DNA of 64,000 nt from Nocardia nova NBRC 15556 (GTDB lineage Bacteria; Actinomycetota; Actinomycetes; Mycobacteriales; Mycobacteriaceae). Below are positions 39,242-53,293 of this stretch, one piece after another. Position 1 is the stretch's first letter. Every line of letters starts with the position of its first letter. The position numbers and the translations under genes were made by a program. Under the pieces are notes generated by a model, which was not told the DNA's origin, searched no databases, and was given only the letters and a program-made list of their open reading frames with translations. The DNA lies in NCBI RefSeq assembly GCF_001613005.1, contig NZ_BDBN01000029.1:1-64000 (forward strand), given 5' to 3'.

Positions 39242-40456
39242 TCAGAGACCGGCGGCCGCGCGCAGTTTGTCGGCGCGGTCGGTGCGCTCCCACGGCAGGT
39301 CGATGTCGGTGCGGCCGAAGTGGCCGTAGGCGGCGGTCGGCGCGTAGATCGGCCGCAGCAGATCCAGATCACGGATGATCGCACCCGGGCGCAGGTCGAA
39401 GACCTCGCTGATCGCCTTCGAGATCTGCGCCGGGCCGACCTGCTCGGTGCCGAAGGTCTCGACGAACAGGCCCACCGGGGCGGCCTTGCCGATCGCATAG
39501 GCCACCTGGACCTCGACCCGGTCGGACAGGCCGGCGGCGACGACGTTCTTGGCCACCCAGCGCATGGCGTAGGCCGCCGAGCGGTCCACCTTCGACGGAT
39601 CCTTACCGGAGAAGGCGCCACCACCGTGACGGGCCATACCGCCGTAGGTGTCGACGATGATCTTGCGCCCGGTCAGGCCGGCATCGCCCATCGGTCCGCC
39701 GAGGACGAACTTGCCGGTGGGGTTGACCAGCAGCCGGATATCGGAGGTGTCGAGCGGGTTGGGCAGTTCCAGATCGGCCAGGACCGCGTCGACGACCTTC
39801 TCGCGGATATCGGGCGCGAGCAGGTTGTCCAGGTCGATATCCGCCGCGTGCTGGGTCGAGAGCACGACCGTGTCCAGCCGGACCGGACGGTCGCCCTCGT
39901 ATTCGATGGTGACCTGGGTCTTGCCGTCCGGGCGCAGATAGGGCAGCACGCCGGACTTGCGGACCTCGGTCAGCCGCCGCGAGAGCCGGTGCGCCAGCGC
40001 GATCGGCAGCGGCATCAGCTCGGGGGTCTCCTTGGTGGCGTACCCGAACATCAGGCCCTGGTCACCGGCGCCCTGGCGTTCGATCTCGTCGTCGGAGCCG
40101 CCGACACGCGCCTCGTGCGAGTGGTCGACACCCTGGGCGATATCGGGCGACTGCGCGCCGATGGCGACGTTCACGCCGCAGGAGGCGCCGTCGAAGCCCT
40201 TCGCCGACGAGTCGTAACCGATCTCGAGCACCTTCTCGCGCACGATGGTCGGAATATCGGCATAGGCCTCGGTGGTGACCTCACCGGCGACGTGCACCTG
40301 ACCGGTGGTCACCAGGGTCTCGACCGCCACCCGGCTGTGCGGGTCCTCGGTGAGCAGCGCGTCGAGGATGGAATCGCTGATCGCGTCACAGATCTTGTCC
40401 GGGTGACCCTCTGTGACGGACTCACTCGTGAATAGCCGGCTACCGGACGTGCGCAC
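39242..40456 (-). CDS. metK: S-adenosylmethionine synthetase
   Basis: This 404-residue protein makes SAM from methionine and ATP. Typical motifs: [20 protein letters not shown] at the N-terminus, the signature [13 protein letters not shown], the glycine-rich P-loop [19 protein letters not shown], and C-terminal DLPWE. The start is GTG with GAGAGGGAA upstream. It follows coaBC in the gmk-rpoZ-coaBC-metK-priA order shared with mycobacteria. No SAM riboswitch was recognised in the 200 nt before it. Confidence 0.97.
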   Translation of the reverse strand: MRTSGSRLFTSESVTEGHPDKICDAISDSILDALLTEDPHSRVAVETLVTTGQVHVAGEVTTEAYADIPTIVREKVLEIGYDSSAKGFDGASCGVNVAIGAQSPDIAQGVDHSHEARVGGSDDEIERQGAGDQGLMFGYATKETPELMPLPIALAHRLSRRLTEVRKSGVLPYLRPDGKTQVTIEYEGDRPVRLDTVVLSTQHAADIDLDNLLAPDIREKVVDAVLADLELPNPLDTSDIRLLVNPTGKFVLGGPMGDAGLTGRKIIVDTYGGMARHGGGAFSGKDPSKVDRSAAYAMRWVAKNVVAAGLSDRVEVQVAYAIGKAAPVGLFVETFGTEQVGPAQISKAISEVFDLRPGAIIRDLDLLRPIYAPTAAYGHFGRTDIDLPWERTDRADKLRAAAGL

Positions 40457-40615
40457 AGTTGTTCCCTCTCCCTCAACGGGTTTCTCATGTCGGGATGCGA
40501 CAGTAGCGGCATCGCGTCACCGCACAACCCTTTACCTCAGACTATTCCAAACTTGCCACGGCCGGGCGGAGCACCGGCGTTCGGGCCTCCGCGGCGGCCG
40601 CCACGGCTGTGCGGA

Positions 40616-40640
40616 CCGCGTCGCCGCCACGGCGGCGCGG
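40616..40640 (-). terminator. GC-rich hairpin downstream of coaBC
   Basis: CCGCGTCGCCG pairs with CGGCGGCGCGG over 11 bp (one G-U) around a 3-nt loop, 16 nt after the coaBC stop. It could terminate or attenuate transcription into metK, whose own leader would then begin downstream of it. Confidence 0.5.
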
Positions 40641-40656
40641 CCGAATCATTTGGGGC

Positions 40657-41874
40657 TCAACGCAACAGTGGGCCCAGCGCATCGAGCACCCGGCTGGCGA
40701 GCAGCGCCTTGGAACCGTGATCGAGCGACTGTTCGGTGCCGTCGGCGCCGAGCAGCCAGCCGTCGTTGTTGTCGACTTCGAACGCCTTACCCTCGCCGAC
40801 GGCATTGACCACCAACAGGTCACAACCCTTACGAGCCAGTTTCGCCCGCGCGTGGGTCAGGACGTCGCCGTGTTCGTCGCCGGTCTCGGCGGCGAAACCG
40901 ACGATCGCCAGGCCGCCGAGCTGCCCGTCGCGGCGCGCCTGCACCAGTCCGGCCAGGATGTCGCGATTCTTGGTCAGTTCGATCGAATTCGGCTCGTGCG
41001 CACCCTTTTTGATTTTCGCGGCGGCCACGTTGACCGGCCGGAAATCGGCGACCGCGGCGGCCATGATGACCGCGTCGGCGCCCACGGAGTGCTTGTCGAC
41101 GGCCGTGCCCATCTGCTCGGCGGTCGTCACGTGCACGACCTCGACCGCGGCGGGCGGCTCCAGGCCGATGGTGTTGCCGGCGATCAGGGTGACCTGGGCG
41201 CCGCGCTGAGCGGCCACGCGGGCCATCGCATAGCCCTGTTTGCCGGAACTACGGTTGCCGAGGAACCGGACCGGATCCAGCGGTTCGCGCGTGCCACCGG
41301 CGGAGACGACGACGCGGCGGCCCTCCAGATCGCGCGGCAGCGCGTCGGAGCGCTCGAGCAGCAGCGAGGCCAGCGCGAAGATCTCCTCCGGCTCGGGCAG
41401 CCGGCCGGGACCGGTGTCGGCGCCGGTGAGGCGCCCGGAGGCCGGTTCCATCACGGTCGAACCGTGGGCGCGCAGCGTGGCGACATTCGCGATCGTGGCC
41501 GGATGCTCCCACATCTCGGTATGCATCGCGGGAGCGAAAAGCACCGGACATCGGGCGGTGAGCAGTGTGGCGGTGAGCAGATCGTCGGCGCGGCCGGAGG
41601 CGGCGCGCGCCATCAGATCGGCGGTGGCCGGGGCGATGACCACCAGATCGGCCTCCTGGCCGATGCGCACATGCGGCACCTCGGGCACGTCGGCGAACAC
41701 CCCGGTCTGCACCGGATTGCTCGACAGTGCCTCGAAGGTGGCCTTACCGACGAACTGCAGCGCGGACTCGGTGGGAATGACTCGGACGTGGTGCCCGGTC
41801 TCGGTGAACTTGCGCACCAGCGAGCACGCCTTGTAGGCGGCGATCCCGCCGCCCACGCCGACAACGATTCGCAT
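40657..41874 (-). CDS. coaBC: Phosphopantothenoylcysteine decarboxylase / phosphopantothenate-cysteine ligase
   Basis: This 405-residue bifunctional coenzyme A biosynthesis protein has an N-terminal FMN-dependent decarboxylase (VVGVGGGIAAYKACSLVRKF, catalytic-type SNPVQTGVFADVPEVPH and MHTEMW segments) and a C-terminal CTP-dependent ligase (VVVSAGGTREPLDPVRFLGN, AAVADFRP, ILAGLVQ). The ATG at 41874 is chosen; the frame also opens at a TTG three codons earlier. It lies 53 nt after rpoZ. Confidence 0.96.
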   Translation of the reverse strand: MRIVVGVGGGIAAYKACSLVRKFTETGHHVRVIPTESALQFVGKATFEALSSNPVQTGVFADVPEVPHVRIGQEADLVVIAPATADLMARAASGRADDLLTATLLTARCPVLFAPAMHTEMWEHPATIANVATLRAHGSTVMEPASGRLTGADTGPGRLPEPEEIFALASLLLERSDALPRDLEGRRVVVSAGGTREPLDPVRFLGNRSSGKQGYAMARVAAQRGAQVTLIAGNTIGLEPPAAVEVVHVTTAEQMGTAVDKHSVGADAVIMAAAVADFRPVNVAAAKIKKGAHEPNSIELTKNRDILAGLVQARRDGQLGGLAIVGFAAETGDEHGDVLTHARAKLARKGCDLLVVNAVGEGKAFEVDNNDGWLLGADGTEQSLDHGSKALLASRVLDALGPLLR

Positions 41875-41927
41875 CTGAATCAAGCCTCTTCGGTCCGGTG
41901 GAGAGACAGCGGGTTACGACCGCAGGG

Positions 41928-42849
<922 letters not shown>

Positions 42850-42856
42850 CCTCGGA

Positions 42857-43177
42857 TCAGGCTTCGAAGTCGAACTTCGCCAGCAGCGCCTTGCGCTGCC
42901 GGTCGCCCAGGCCCCGCAGGCGGCGGGTCGGCGCGATCTCCAGCTCGCTCATGATCTCGGCCGCCTTGACCTTGCCGACCTTGGGCAGGGCCTCCAGCAG
43001 CGCGGATACCTTCATCTTGCCGAGGACCTCGTCGGTCTCGGCGTCCTTCAGGACCGTCTTCAGGTCAGTGCCGCCACGCTTCAAGCGCTCCTTGAGCTCT
43101 GCCCGAGCGCGGCGAGCGGCAGCCGCCTTCTCCAAAGCAGCGGCGCGCTGCTCGTCAGTCAGCTGGGGAAGGGCCAC
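42857..43177 (-). CDS. mihF: Mycobacterial-type integration host factor MihF
   Basis: This 106-residue, basic nucleoid-associated protein is found only in actinobacteria. A helix-rich N-terminus ([27 protein letters not shown]) is followed by a helix-two-turn-helix DNA-binding part ([31 protein letters not shown]). It bends DNA non-specifically and influences chromosome compaction and gene expression. The GTG start has GGAGGAA 5 nt upstream. Its promoter must lie in the long upstream gap 43178-43748. Confidence 0.96.
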   Translation of the reverse strand: MALPQLTDEQRAAALEKAAAARRARAELKERLKRGGTDLKTVLKDAETDEVLGKMKVSALLEALPKVGKVKAAEIMSELEIAPTRRLRGLGDRQRKALLAKFDFEA

Positions 43178-43748
43178 GGTTCCTCCGTCTCATCGTTCAT
43201 TGCTAGATCTACCTCCGGTAACCCGGTGGTCTCAGCGACCGTACCCACGCGGCGCGCCGATTGCGAACCCACCCCCCAGGTCAGCGCCCGATTCGGGCAT
43301 TCGAGCCCGTTACCGGGCAGGTCGCGCGGCTGATTGCGCCACGTCGTGGCACCGGTCCGGGGATTTTCTTCACCATGCCGGTGACCTGGGCATATCCCGA
43401 TTCCGACGGCTTCCCCGCCGGATTCGAGTCCGGCCGGATGCGACCGTAACCGACCCGTAATCGCGCGACCTGGAACTTTCTGAAAATTCTCCGCGTGTCG
43501 CGAATTTTTCCCCAGCGTGTCGCGGCGTGGCGCGGCGTGGCGAGCACTCTCGGCACCGGTCGGCGATGTGCGCGGCGGGGCCGTAAGACACCCCGGAAGG
43601 GCCGCTGAGCCGGAAAAACACGCGCGTGTAACTTCCACCCGGGAACGAGCACGGATGCGCGCGAACGGGCCGCAAACGCAAACAGACCGGTCGCCTTCCG
43701 AGAGGCAGCCGGCTCCCGCGCGACGCGCGTGGTGGACATCAGCGAATC
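43178..43748. other. Long leader/promoter region of mihF
   Basis: About 570 nt with no convincing gene. One long minus-strand frame crosses the start of mihF, but its composition is Pro/Arg/His-mixed and it lacks a Shine-Dalgarno. The DNA includes an AT-rich patch with TGAAAATTC and AATTTTTCCC (43475-43515) and a short direct repeat GCGGCGTGGC near 43521-43541. I see no known RNA motif. Confidence 0.45.
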
Positions 43749-43782
43749 CCGCCCGGGTGCGACGGCTCGCGAACCCGGGCGG
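43749..43782 (-). terminator. Terminator hairpin after pyrF
   Basis: CCGCCCGGGT and ACCCGGGCGG form a perfect 10-bp stem with a 14-nt loop, 6 nt beyond the pyrF stop. It probably ends the long pyr operon before the mihF promoter. Confidence 0.65.
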
Positions 43783-43788
43783 AATGAA

Positions 43789-44613
43789 TCAGGCCTGCAG
43801 GAAGGCGAATTCGTCGGCGAGCTTGTGCATCTTGGTGCGCATCGCCGCCACTGAAGGCCCGGTGTCGAGCAGTTCCCGGGATACGTTGGGTACCACCGCC
43901 GCGAACCGGTCGGACGGGATCAGCGCACGGATCGATTCCGCTCCCCCGCCCTGCGCGCCGACGCCGGGCATCAGGACGGGACCGTTGAGTTTGCTCACGT
44001 CGACGGGTTCGGTGAGGGTCGCGCCGACCACGACGCCGACCGATCCGAATTCCGCCCCGGCGTTGCAGCCGGCGGCCTCGTCGATCATGATCTGCGCGAC
44101 ACTGCGACCGTCGGCCGCGGTGATGCGTTGCACCTGGGCCGCCTCCGGATTCGAGGTGGCTGCCAGCACGAAGACGCCGCGACCGGCCGAGCGCGCGGCG
44201 TCGAGGGCGGGAGACAGCGCACCGAAGCCGAGGTACGGCGATACCGTCACCGCATCACTGGCCAGCGGACCGTCGCCCAGCCAGGCCCGCGCGTAGGCGG
44301 CCATCGTGGAGCCGATATCGCCGCGCTTGGCGTCGGCCAGCACCAGCGTGCCGGCCGCGCGCAGCGCGGCGATGGTGTCCTCGAGCACCACGATGCCGCC
44401 GGAGCCGTACTCCTCGAAGAACGCCACCTGGGGTTTCACCAGCGCCACCCGGCCCGCGAACACCTCGACGCAGATGTCGGAGAACCGTTTCAGGCCTTCG
44501 ACGTCCTCGCTGAGCCCCCAGGCACGCAGCAACTGCGGGTGGGGGTCGATGCCGGCGCACAACGGGCCCAGCCGGCCCATCGCGTCGGCCAGCCGCAGGC
44601 CGAACGGCGTCAC
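43789..44613 (-). CDS. pyrF: Orotidine 5'-phosphate decarboxylase (actinobacterial type)
   Basis: This 274-residue protein performs the last step to UMP. It has [23 protein letters not shown] and the catalytic segment [17 protein letters not shown] with the essential Lys between two Asp residues, the longer ~275-residue form used by actinobacteria. The GTG start overlaps the stop of the preceding 129-residue ORF by 4 nt (GTGA). It is the last pyr gene in the operon. Confidence 0.96.
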   Translation of the reverse strand: MTPFGLRLADAMGRLGPLCAGIDPHPQLLRAWGLSEDVEGLKRFSDICVEVFAGRVALVKPQVAFFEEYGSGGIVVLEDTIAALRAAGTLVLADAKRGDIGSTMAAYARAWLGDGPLASDAVTVSPYLGFGALSPALDAARSAGRGVFVLAATSNPEAAQVQRITAADGRSVAQIMIDEAAGCNAGAEFGSVGVVVGATLTEPVDVSKLNGPVLMPGVGAQGGGAESIRALIPSDRFAAVVPNVSRELLDTGPSVAAMRTKMHKLADEFAFLQA

Positions 44614-44999
44614 CGGCTCGCCCCGGCGCCCGCCAGCTCGTCCCCGGTATGGGCGGGCGGTGTCTGCGCACCGGCGGACCCGGATTCGGCGTATGCCTCC
44701 TCACCGGCGTAAGCGAGCAGTTCGTCGGCCTGGGCGAGCACCTCGTCCGCCCGGGCGAGCACCGCGTCGGTCAGCGCGTCCGCCTCTGCCTCGGCCTCGG
44801 CGTCGGGCGCCGGCTTGCGGCCGATCGGCGGGATCGCCCGGAAACCGACCGTGCTGTAGCCGCCGACGTTGCGCATCCGGCGGATGTCACCGCCTCCGGG
44901 CGGCGCGGCCTCCGCCGCACCGAATCCCCGAATCCGCCGAGTCGTCGCCCGTCCGGCCCCCGGGGGCCGGACTCCCGCGCCGAAACCGATGGCTCCCAC
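44610..44999 (-). CDS. Hypothetical 129-residue protein between carB and pyrF
   Basis: I do not recognise a family. A GTG at 44999 with AGGAGAG 8 nt upstream opens a frame that begins 14 nt after carB and overlaps the pyrF GTG by 4 nt, so it has the full layout of a translated operon gene. The first half is Gly/Arg/Ala-rich ([21 protein letters not shown]), then [19 protein letters not shown], then an acidic Ala/Glu/Asp helix ([35 protein letters not shown]) that could form a coiled coil. A structural or regulatory role in the pyr operon is possible but unproved. Confidence 0.65.
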   Translation of the reverse strand: MGAIGFGAGVRPPGAGRATTRRIRGFGAAEAAPPGGGDIRRMRNVGGYSTVGFRAIPPIGRKPAPDAEAEAEADALTDAVLARADEVLAQADELLAYAGEEAYAESGSAGAQTPPAHTGDELAGAGASR

Positions 45000-45013
45000 C
45001 GTTATCTCTCCTC

Positions 45014-48339
<3,326 letters not shown>

Positions 48340-48340
<1 letters not shown>

Positions 48341-49458
48341 CAGGCTTCCTCCATCAAACCCGCGAAGCGGTCGAACAGGTAGGCGGCATCGTGCGGCCCC
48401 GCGGCGGCCTCCGGGTGGTACTGCACCGAGAACGCGCGACCGTCCACCAGGCGCACCCCCTCGACGGTGCCGTCGTTGGCGCAGGTGTGGCTGACCTCGG
48501 CGGTGCCGAACGGGGTCTCGAAGCGCTGTCCGGCCTCCCCCTCGAGCGCGAAGCCATGGTTCTGCGCGGTGATCGAGACCGCGCCGGTGGCGTGATCGAT
48601 GACCGGGACGTTGATGCCGCGGTGGCCGAACTTCATCTTGTACGTGCCCAGGCCCAGCGCGCGGCCCAGGATCTGGTTGCCGAAGCAGATTCCGAACAGC
48701 GGAAGTCCTTCGCCCAGAACGGATTTGGTCAGCTCGACCGCGTCGTCCTGGGTGGCCGGGTCACCGGGGCCGTTGGACAGGAAGACGCCGTCCGGCTTCA
48801 GCTCCCTGATCTGGTCCAGCGTGACGCCGGAGGGCACCACGTGCACCCGGATGCCGCGCTCGGCGAACATGCGCGGGGTGTTGGTCTTGATACCCAGGTC
48901 GACCGCGACCACGGTGAACCGATGCTCACCGGCGGGCTCGATGGTGTACACGCCGTCGGTGGAGACCTCGCCGGCCAGATCGGCGCCGAGCATCGAGGCC
49001 TGACCGGTGACCCGGCTCAGCAATTCCTCGGGCGAGGCCGCAGCGGCGTCACCGCTGAAGATGCCCGCCTTCATCGACCCGCGGGTGCGCAGATGACGCA
49101 CCAGTGCGCGGGTGTCGATGCCGGCGATGCCGACGATGTGCTGGCGCTCCAGTTCGTCCTGCAGGGTGGTGGTGGCGCGCCAGTTCGAGGCCCGCTTGGC
49201 GGGGTCGCGCACCGCGTATCCGGCCACCCAGATCCGATTCGACTCGTCGTCCTCGTCGTTCCAGCCGGTGTTGCCGATCTGCGGGGCGGTGGCCACCACG
49301 ATCTGGCGGTGGTAGCTGGGGTCGGTCAGGGTCTCCTGATAGCCGGTCATCGCGGTGCAGAACACCGCTTCGCCCAGCGTCTCACCCTCGGCGCCGAACC
49401 GCCGGCCCCGGAATACCCGTCCGTCCTCGAGCACCATCACCGCGGCGCGGTCGCTCAT
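48340..49458 (-). CDS. carA: Carbamoyl-phosphate synthase, small (glutaminase) subunit
   Basis: This 372-residue protein supplies ammonia to CarB. The C-terminal class I amidotransferase has the nucleophile in [12 protein letters not shown], and His/Glu in [13 protein letters not shown]. The N-terminal CarA domain includes [20 protein letters not shown]. The ATG at 49458 matches the family N-terminus; the longer frame upstream runs antisense to other sequence and is not used. It lies 37 nt after the membrane-protein gene. Confidence 0.97.
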
Positions 49459-49495
49459 TCGCTCACCTCGTTCACGAAAAATCCAGCCTTCACGT

Positions 49496-50011
49496 TTATT
49501 CGTCTCCCGTCGCCGCGCCGGTCTGTCCCGTCGCGGATATGGCCGTCCAGGCCGGATACACCGTCTTGTCGTCGCCGCGGAACCCGGTATCGACTTCGGT
49601 TCCCGTCGGCAGTTTCCAGCGAATAACCAGCACACCATTGTCGGTCATCACCTTGCCCGCGTGGCCGCGTTCGGTGCGGACCGCGGTGATGGACTCCTGC
49701 GGAATCCAGATCACCTCCGCGCCGTCGCGTTCCAGCAGGATCCCGCGTTCGAAGCGGGTCAGCTCCGCTGTGGCCCGGAAACCCAGATCTCCGACCACGA
49801 TGCGGTTCTGCCAGCTCGGAGCCAGCGTGGTCCCCGTGTACAACCCGGTCGTCGGCTCGAGCACCTGCGCGCCCAGATCCGCCGGCACCGTGGGCAGCTC
49901 CCCGACCGAGGAGGCCTGCTTCCTGGCCCGCACGAGCCAGGAGCGATACATCAACCACAGGAACAGGACGAACAGGGCCGCCAGCCCGATCACCCACAGT
50001 GTTCGCTCCAT
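49496..50011 (-). CDS. Single-span membrane protein of the pyr operon (Rv1382-like)
   Basis: This 171-residue protein has one N-terminal membrane anchor ([22 protein letters not shown]) and a soluble beta-rich domain containing [27 protein letters not shown], reminiscent of a PH-like fold. It sits between pyrC and carA, as Rv1382 does in M. tuberculosis. It overlaps pyrC by 1 nt (TAATG). The function is unknown; conserved linkage suggests some membrane-linked role coupled to pyrimidine supply. Confidence 0.82.
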   Translation of the reverse strand: MERTLWVIGLAALFVLFLWLMYRSWLVRARKQASSVGELPTVPADLGAQVLEPTTGLYTGTTLAPSWQNRIVVGDLGFRATAELTRFERGILLERDGAEVIWIPQESITAVRTERGHAGKVMTDNGVLVIRWKLPTGTEVDTGFRGDDKTVYPAWTAISATGQTGAATGDE

Positions 50012-51351
50012 TATTGCCCCACTCTCCCCGCCAGGGCGGTCGTCACCACGCCGTCGCGGGCGGTGATCCGTCCGCGCAGCATCGTGGCGGCGACCTTGGC
50101 GGGCAGGGTCATCGCCTCGTACGGCGTGTTGTCGGAAATGCTCGCCAGCTCCCGCGCCCGCACGGTCCACGACGCGTCCGGGTCGATCAGGGTCAGGTTG
50201 GCCGGCTCGCCGACCGCGATCGGGCGGCCCTGATCGTCGAGTCCGGCGATGCGGGCCGGATTCTCGCTCATCACCTTCGCCACGCCACGCCAGTCGAGCA
50301 GGCCCGGAGCCACCAGGGTCTCGACGATGATCGACAGCGCGGTCTCCAGTCCCAGCATGCCGGGACGGGCGGCGGCGAACTCGCAGCACTTCTCCTGTTC
50401 GGCGTGCGGGGCGTGGTCGGTGGCCACACAGTCGATCACTCCGTCGGCCAGGGCCTTGCGCAGCGCCTGGGCGTCGGATGCCTCGCGCAGCGGCGGATTG
50501 ACCTTGTTCACCGCGTCGTAGGTCTCGAGCCGCGAATCGTCGAGCAGCAGATGATGCGGAGTGACCTCGGCGGTGATCGAAATCCCTTGCGCCTTGGCCC
50601 ATTTCACCAGCTCGACGGTGCCGGCGGTGGACGCGTGGCAGATGTGCACCCGGGCTCCGGCGTCGCGGGCCAGCAGCGCGTCGCGAGCGACGATCGACTC
50701 CTCGGCCGCGCGCGGCCAGCCGGCCAGGCCCAGACGGGCGGCGTTCGGCCCCTCGTGCGCGACGGCGCCCTGGGTGAGCCGCGGCTCCTCGGCGTGCTGA
50801 GCGATCAGGACGTCGAGCGATTTCGCGTACTCGAGGGCGCGGCGCATGATCAGCGGGTCGTAGACGCAGTGCCCGTCGTCGGAGAAGATCCGCACCCGGC
50901 CCTCGCCGGCGGCCATGGTGCCCATCTCGGCCAGTTGCTTGCCGGCCAAGCCGACGGTCACCGCGCCGACCGGATGCACATCGACCAGCCCCACCTCCTG
51001 CCCGCGCCGCCACACATGATCGGTGACGACCGAGGTGTCGGCCACGGGATTGGTGTTGGCCATCGCGAATACCGCGGTGTAGCCACCCAATGCCGCTGCG
51101 GCCGAACCGCTTTCGATGGTCTCGGTGTCCTCGCGGCCGGGCTCGCGCAGGTGGGTGTGCAGATCGACGAAACCGGGGAGCAGGATCCGGCCGCCGGCCT
51201 CCAGCACCTCGGCATCGGCGGCGACCTCGACGCCGTCGACGGTGTCGCCGGATCGCGCGCCGAGGGCCACGATCACGCCGTCGCGCACCAGCACGTCGAC
51301 CGGCTCACCCTCGCCGTAGGGCCGCACGCCCCGGATAACCAGATCGCTCAC
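50011..51351 (-). CDS. pyrC: Dihydroorotase
   Basis: This 446-residue class I dihydroorotase closes N-carbamoyl-aspartate to dihydroorotate. The metal motif [10 protein letters not shown], the Lys-region segment and [12 protein letters not shown] are all present. The GTG start overlaps the stop of the 38-codon ORF by 4 nt (GTGA). It is the third enzyme of the pathway in this operon after carbamoyl-phosphate synthase and PyrB. Confidence 0.97.
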   Translation of the reverse strand: MSDLVIRGVRPYGEGEPVDVLVRDGVIVALGARSGDTVDGVEVAADAEVLEAGGRILLPGFVDLHTHLREPGREDTETIESGSAAAALGGYTAVFAMANTNPVADTSVVTDHVWRRGQEVGLVDVHPVGAVTVGLAGKQLAEMGTMAAGEGRVRIFSDDGHCVYDPLIMRRALEYAKSLDVLIAQHAEEPRLTQGAVAHEGPNAARLGLAGWPRAAEESIVARDALLARDAGARVHICHASTAGTVELVKWAKAQGISITAEVTPHHLLLDDSRLETYDAVNKVNPPLREASDAQALRKALADGVIDCVATDHAPHAEQEKCCEFAAARPGMLGLETALSIIVETLVAPGLLDWRGVAKVMSENPARIAGLDDQGRPIAVGEPANLTLIDPDASWTVRARELASISDNTPYEAMTLPAKVAATMLRGRITARDGVVTTALAGRVGQ

Positions 51352-51464
51352 GCGCCCTCACCTTCCACGAAGAAGCTCATGCTCACCCTCCTGCGGTGTC
51401 GATGCGCATGAACGGGGGCCTGGGGGGTTACGCAGGCTGCCGCCTCTGGCCGTGTTCCGCTCAT
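51348..51464 (-). CDS. Small ORF (38 aa) fitted between pyrB and pyrC
   Basis: The ATG at 51464 overlaps the pyrB stop (ATGA) and the TGA at 51348 overlaps the pyrC GTG (GTGA), so this frame fills the gap exactly. The product begins [19 protein letters not shown], has a basic His/Arg run and ends [10 protein letters not shown]. The last ten codons also form a second possible start: an internal ATG at 51380 has GGAGG 7 nt upstream. No family is recognised. Either a microprotein or a coupling leader for pyrC is consistent. Confidence 0.5.
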   Translation of the reverse strand: MSGTRPEAAACVTPQAPVHAHRHRRRVSMSFFVEGEGA

Positions 51465-52426
51465 GCGACGGCCTCCCCCGCGCCGACGAGCAGGCGGAAC
51501 AGCACCGCCATGCGCATGTGCACACCGTTGGTGACCTGTTGCAGCACTGCGGCTTTCGGGGAATCGGCCACCGCCGACGCGATTTCCATACCGCGCAGCA
51601 TCGGGCCCGGATGCAGGACGACCGCCTCGTCGTCGAGCAGCGCCATGCGCCGCTCGTTCAGTCCATAGGCGATGGAGTATTCGCGGGCCGACGGGAAGAA
51701 GCCGCCGTTCATCCGCTCGGCCTGCACGCGCAGCATCATCACCGCGTCCGCGCCGGGCAGCGCGGCGTCGAGCGAATGCGAGACCTGCACCGGCCACTGC
51801 TCGACCCCGACCGGCAGCAGGGTGCGCGGCGCGACCAGCACCACTTCGGCGCCGAGGGTGTCGAGCAGGAAGGCATTGGACCGCGCGACGCGGCTGTGCA
51901 GGATGTCGCCGACGATCACGATGCGCTTGCCCGTCAGCTCACCCAGTCGCTGCCGCAGCGTCAGCGCGTCCAGCAGGGCCTGGGTGGGATGTTCGTGCGT
52001 GCCGTCGCCGGCATTGACGATCGCGGGCCCGGTTCCGGTGTATCCACCCGAGCCGGCGTCCAGTTCGCCGAACCAGCGCGCGATCTGATGGGCCGCCCCG
52101 GAGGCCGGATGCCGCACGATCAGCGCGTCGGCGCCCGCGGCGTGCAGGGTCAGCGCGGTATCGCGCAGCGATTCGCCCTTCGACACCGAGGAGCTCGAGG
52201 CGCTCACGTTGATGACATCGGCGCTCATCCATTTGCCGGCGACCTCGAACGAGACCCGGGTCCGGGTGGAGTTCTCGAAGAACACCGTCATCACGGTGCG
52301 GCCGCGCAGCGTGGGCAGTTTGCGGACTTCGCGGCCGAGCAGCGCCTGTTCGAAGCGCTGGGCGTCGTCGAGCAGTTCGGTGGCGGCGGTGCGGTCGAGA
52401 TCGGTGACCGAGAGCAGATGCCTCAC
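51461..52426 (-). CDS. pyrB: Aspartate carbamoyltransferase, catalytic chain
   Basis: This 321-residue protein joins carbamoyl phosphate to aspartate. The carbamoyl-phosphate loop [16 protein letters not shown] (about residue 52) and [12 protein letters not shown] are intact. No regulatory chain gene (pyrI) is present, as expected for actinobacteria. The GTG start overlaps the pyrR stop by 4 nt. Confidence 0.97.
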   Translation of the reverse strand: MRHLLSVTDLDRTAATELLDDAQRFEQALLGREVRKLPTLRGRTVMTVFFENSTRTRVSFEVAGKWMSADVINVSASSSSVSKGESLRDTALTLHAAGADALIVRHPASGAAHQIARWFGELDAGSGGYTGTGPAIVNAGDGTHEHPTQALLDALTLRQRLGELTGKRIVIVGDILHSRVARSNAFLLDTLGAEVVLVAPRTLLPVGVEQWPVQVSHSLDAALPGADAVMMLRVQAERMNGGFFPSAREYSIAYGLNERRMALLDDEAVVLHPGPMLRGMEIASAVADSPKAAVLQQVTNGVHMRMAVLFRLLVGAGEAVA

Positions 52427-53085
52427 CGCTCATCCCCCTGATGCAGATAGACGCCGTCGTGACCGTCGTGTTCGCTGAGCAGTACGGAGACGTCCTCACT
52501 GCGCGAGGTCGGCACGTTCTTGCCGACGTAGTCGGCGCGGATGGGCAGTTCGCGATGGCCGCGATCGACCAGTACCGCCAGTTGCACCGCGCGCGGCCGG
52601 CCCAGATCGCGCAGCCCGTCCAGCGCCGAGCGCACGCTGCGACCGGAGAACAGCACGTCGTCGACGAGTACGACGAGCGCGTCGTCGATGCCACCCTCGG
52701 GGACCGAGGTCCGTTCCAGCGGGCGATGCGGGCGGTTGCGCAGATCGTCGCGATACAGCGTGATGTCGAGCGAACCGAGCGCGGGACGCACGCCGGAGAA
52801 TTCCTCGATGCGATCGGTCAGCCGCGCGGCGAGGGTGGTGCCGCGGGTGGGAATGCCGATCAGCACCACCCGGGGCGCCTCGGGATCCGACGAATCCAGC
52901 GCGGTCTTCTCGATGATCTGATGCGCCATGCGCGCGATGGTCCGGCCGACATCGGAGGCGGACAACAGTTCACGCCCGGCGCGGACCCACTCTGGGTCGT
53001 GCCGCTGCGAATATTCGGCAGCGCTCGACCTGGCGGCCCGTTCTTCGGGCGCGACGCGGCCGCCGCGCTCTTCGGGCACGGCCAT
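52423..53085 (-). CDS. pyrR: PyrR, pyrimidine operon regulator / uracil phosphoribosyltransferase
   Basis: This 220-residue protein has the PRPP-binding motif [21 protein letters not shown] and the RNA-binding PyrR fold ([14 protein letters not shown]). In actinobacteria PyrR represses pyr mRNA by binding its leader when UMP/UTP is high; it may also salvage uracil. The ATG at 53085 has AAGGAGG upstream; residues 1-40 are an N-terminal extension relative to Bacillus PyrR. First gene of the pyr operon. Confidence 0.96.
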   Translation of the reverse strand: MAVPEERGGRVAPEERAARSSAAEYSQRHDPEWVRAGRELLSASDVGRTIARMAHQIIEKTALDSSDPEAPRVVLIGIPTRGTTLAARLTDRIEEFSGVRPALGSLDITLYRDDLRNRPHRPLERTSVPEGGIDDALVVLVDDVLFSGRSVRSALDGLRDLGRPRAVQLAVLVDRGHRELPIRADYVGKNVPTSRSEDVSVLLSEHDGHDGVYLHQGDER

Positions 53086-53099
53086 GCCGACCTCCTTCC

Positions 53100-53115
53100 C
53101 CGCCTCACCGGACGG
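53100..53115 (-). promoter_or_regulatory. PyrR-binding hairpin in the pyrR leader
   Basis: On the minus strand CCGTCCGGTGAGGCGG folds as a short stem with the loop CGGTGAG, matching the PyrR binding loop of the form UCC-N-G-N-GAGGC. It lies only a few bases 5' of the AAGGAGG Shine-Dalgarno, so PyrR binding would block ribosome access. This matches the translational repression described for mycobacterial PyrR. Confidence 0.7.
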
Positions 53116-53293
53116 TCCGTTAAAGGATGTCTTTTCGATGCCTGAGCGTAGCAGCGCCGCCGCGGCCTCCCGACGGCGGGGGTCCGGCTGTGAGCCCCGC
53201 CACCTGCGGCTATGCCGACACATCACGCGAACGGCACAACCGTTGGCCGGGACTGTTTCATACAGCGTAAACCGGATGTGGGATGCTCGAAGG

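Noticed and set aside
40457..40656. Possible SAM riboswitch before metK
   Set aside because: No SAM-I, SAM-II or SAM-IV core was recognised; the only clear structure is the hairpin after coaBC.
43159..43638. 159-codon minus-strand frame upstream of mihF
   Set aside because: No Shine-Dalgarno, mixed non-protein-like composition, and it overlaps the mihF start in another frame.
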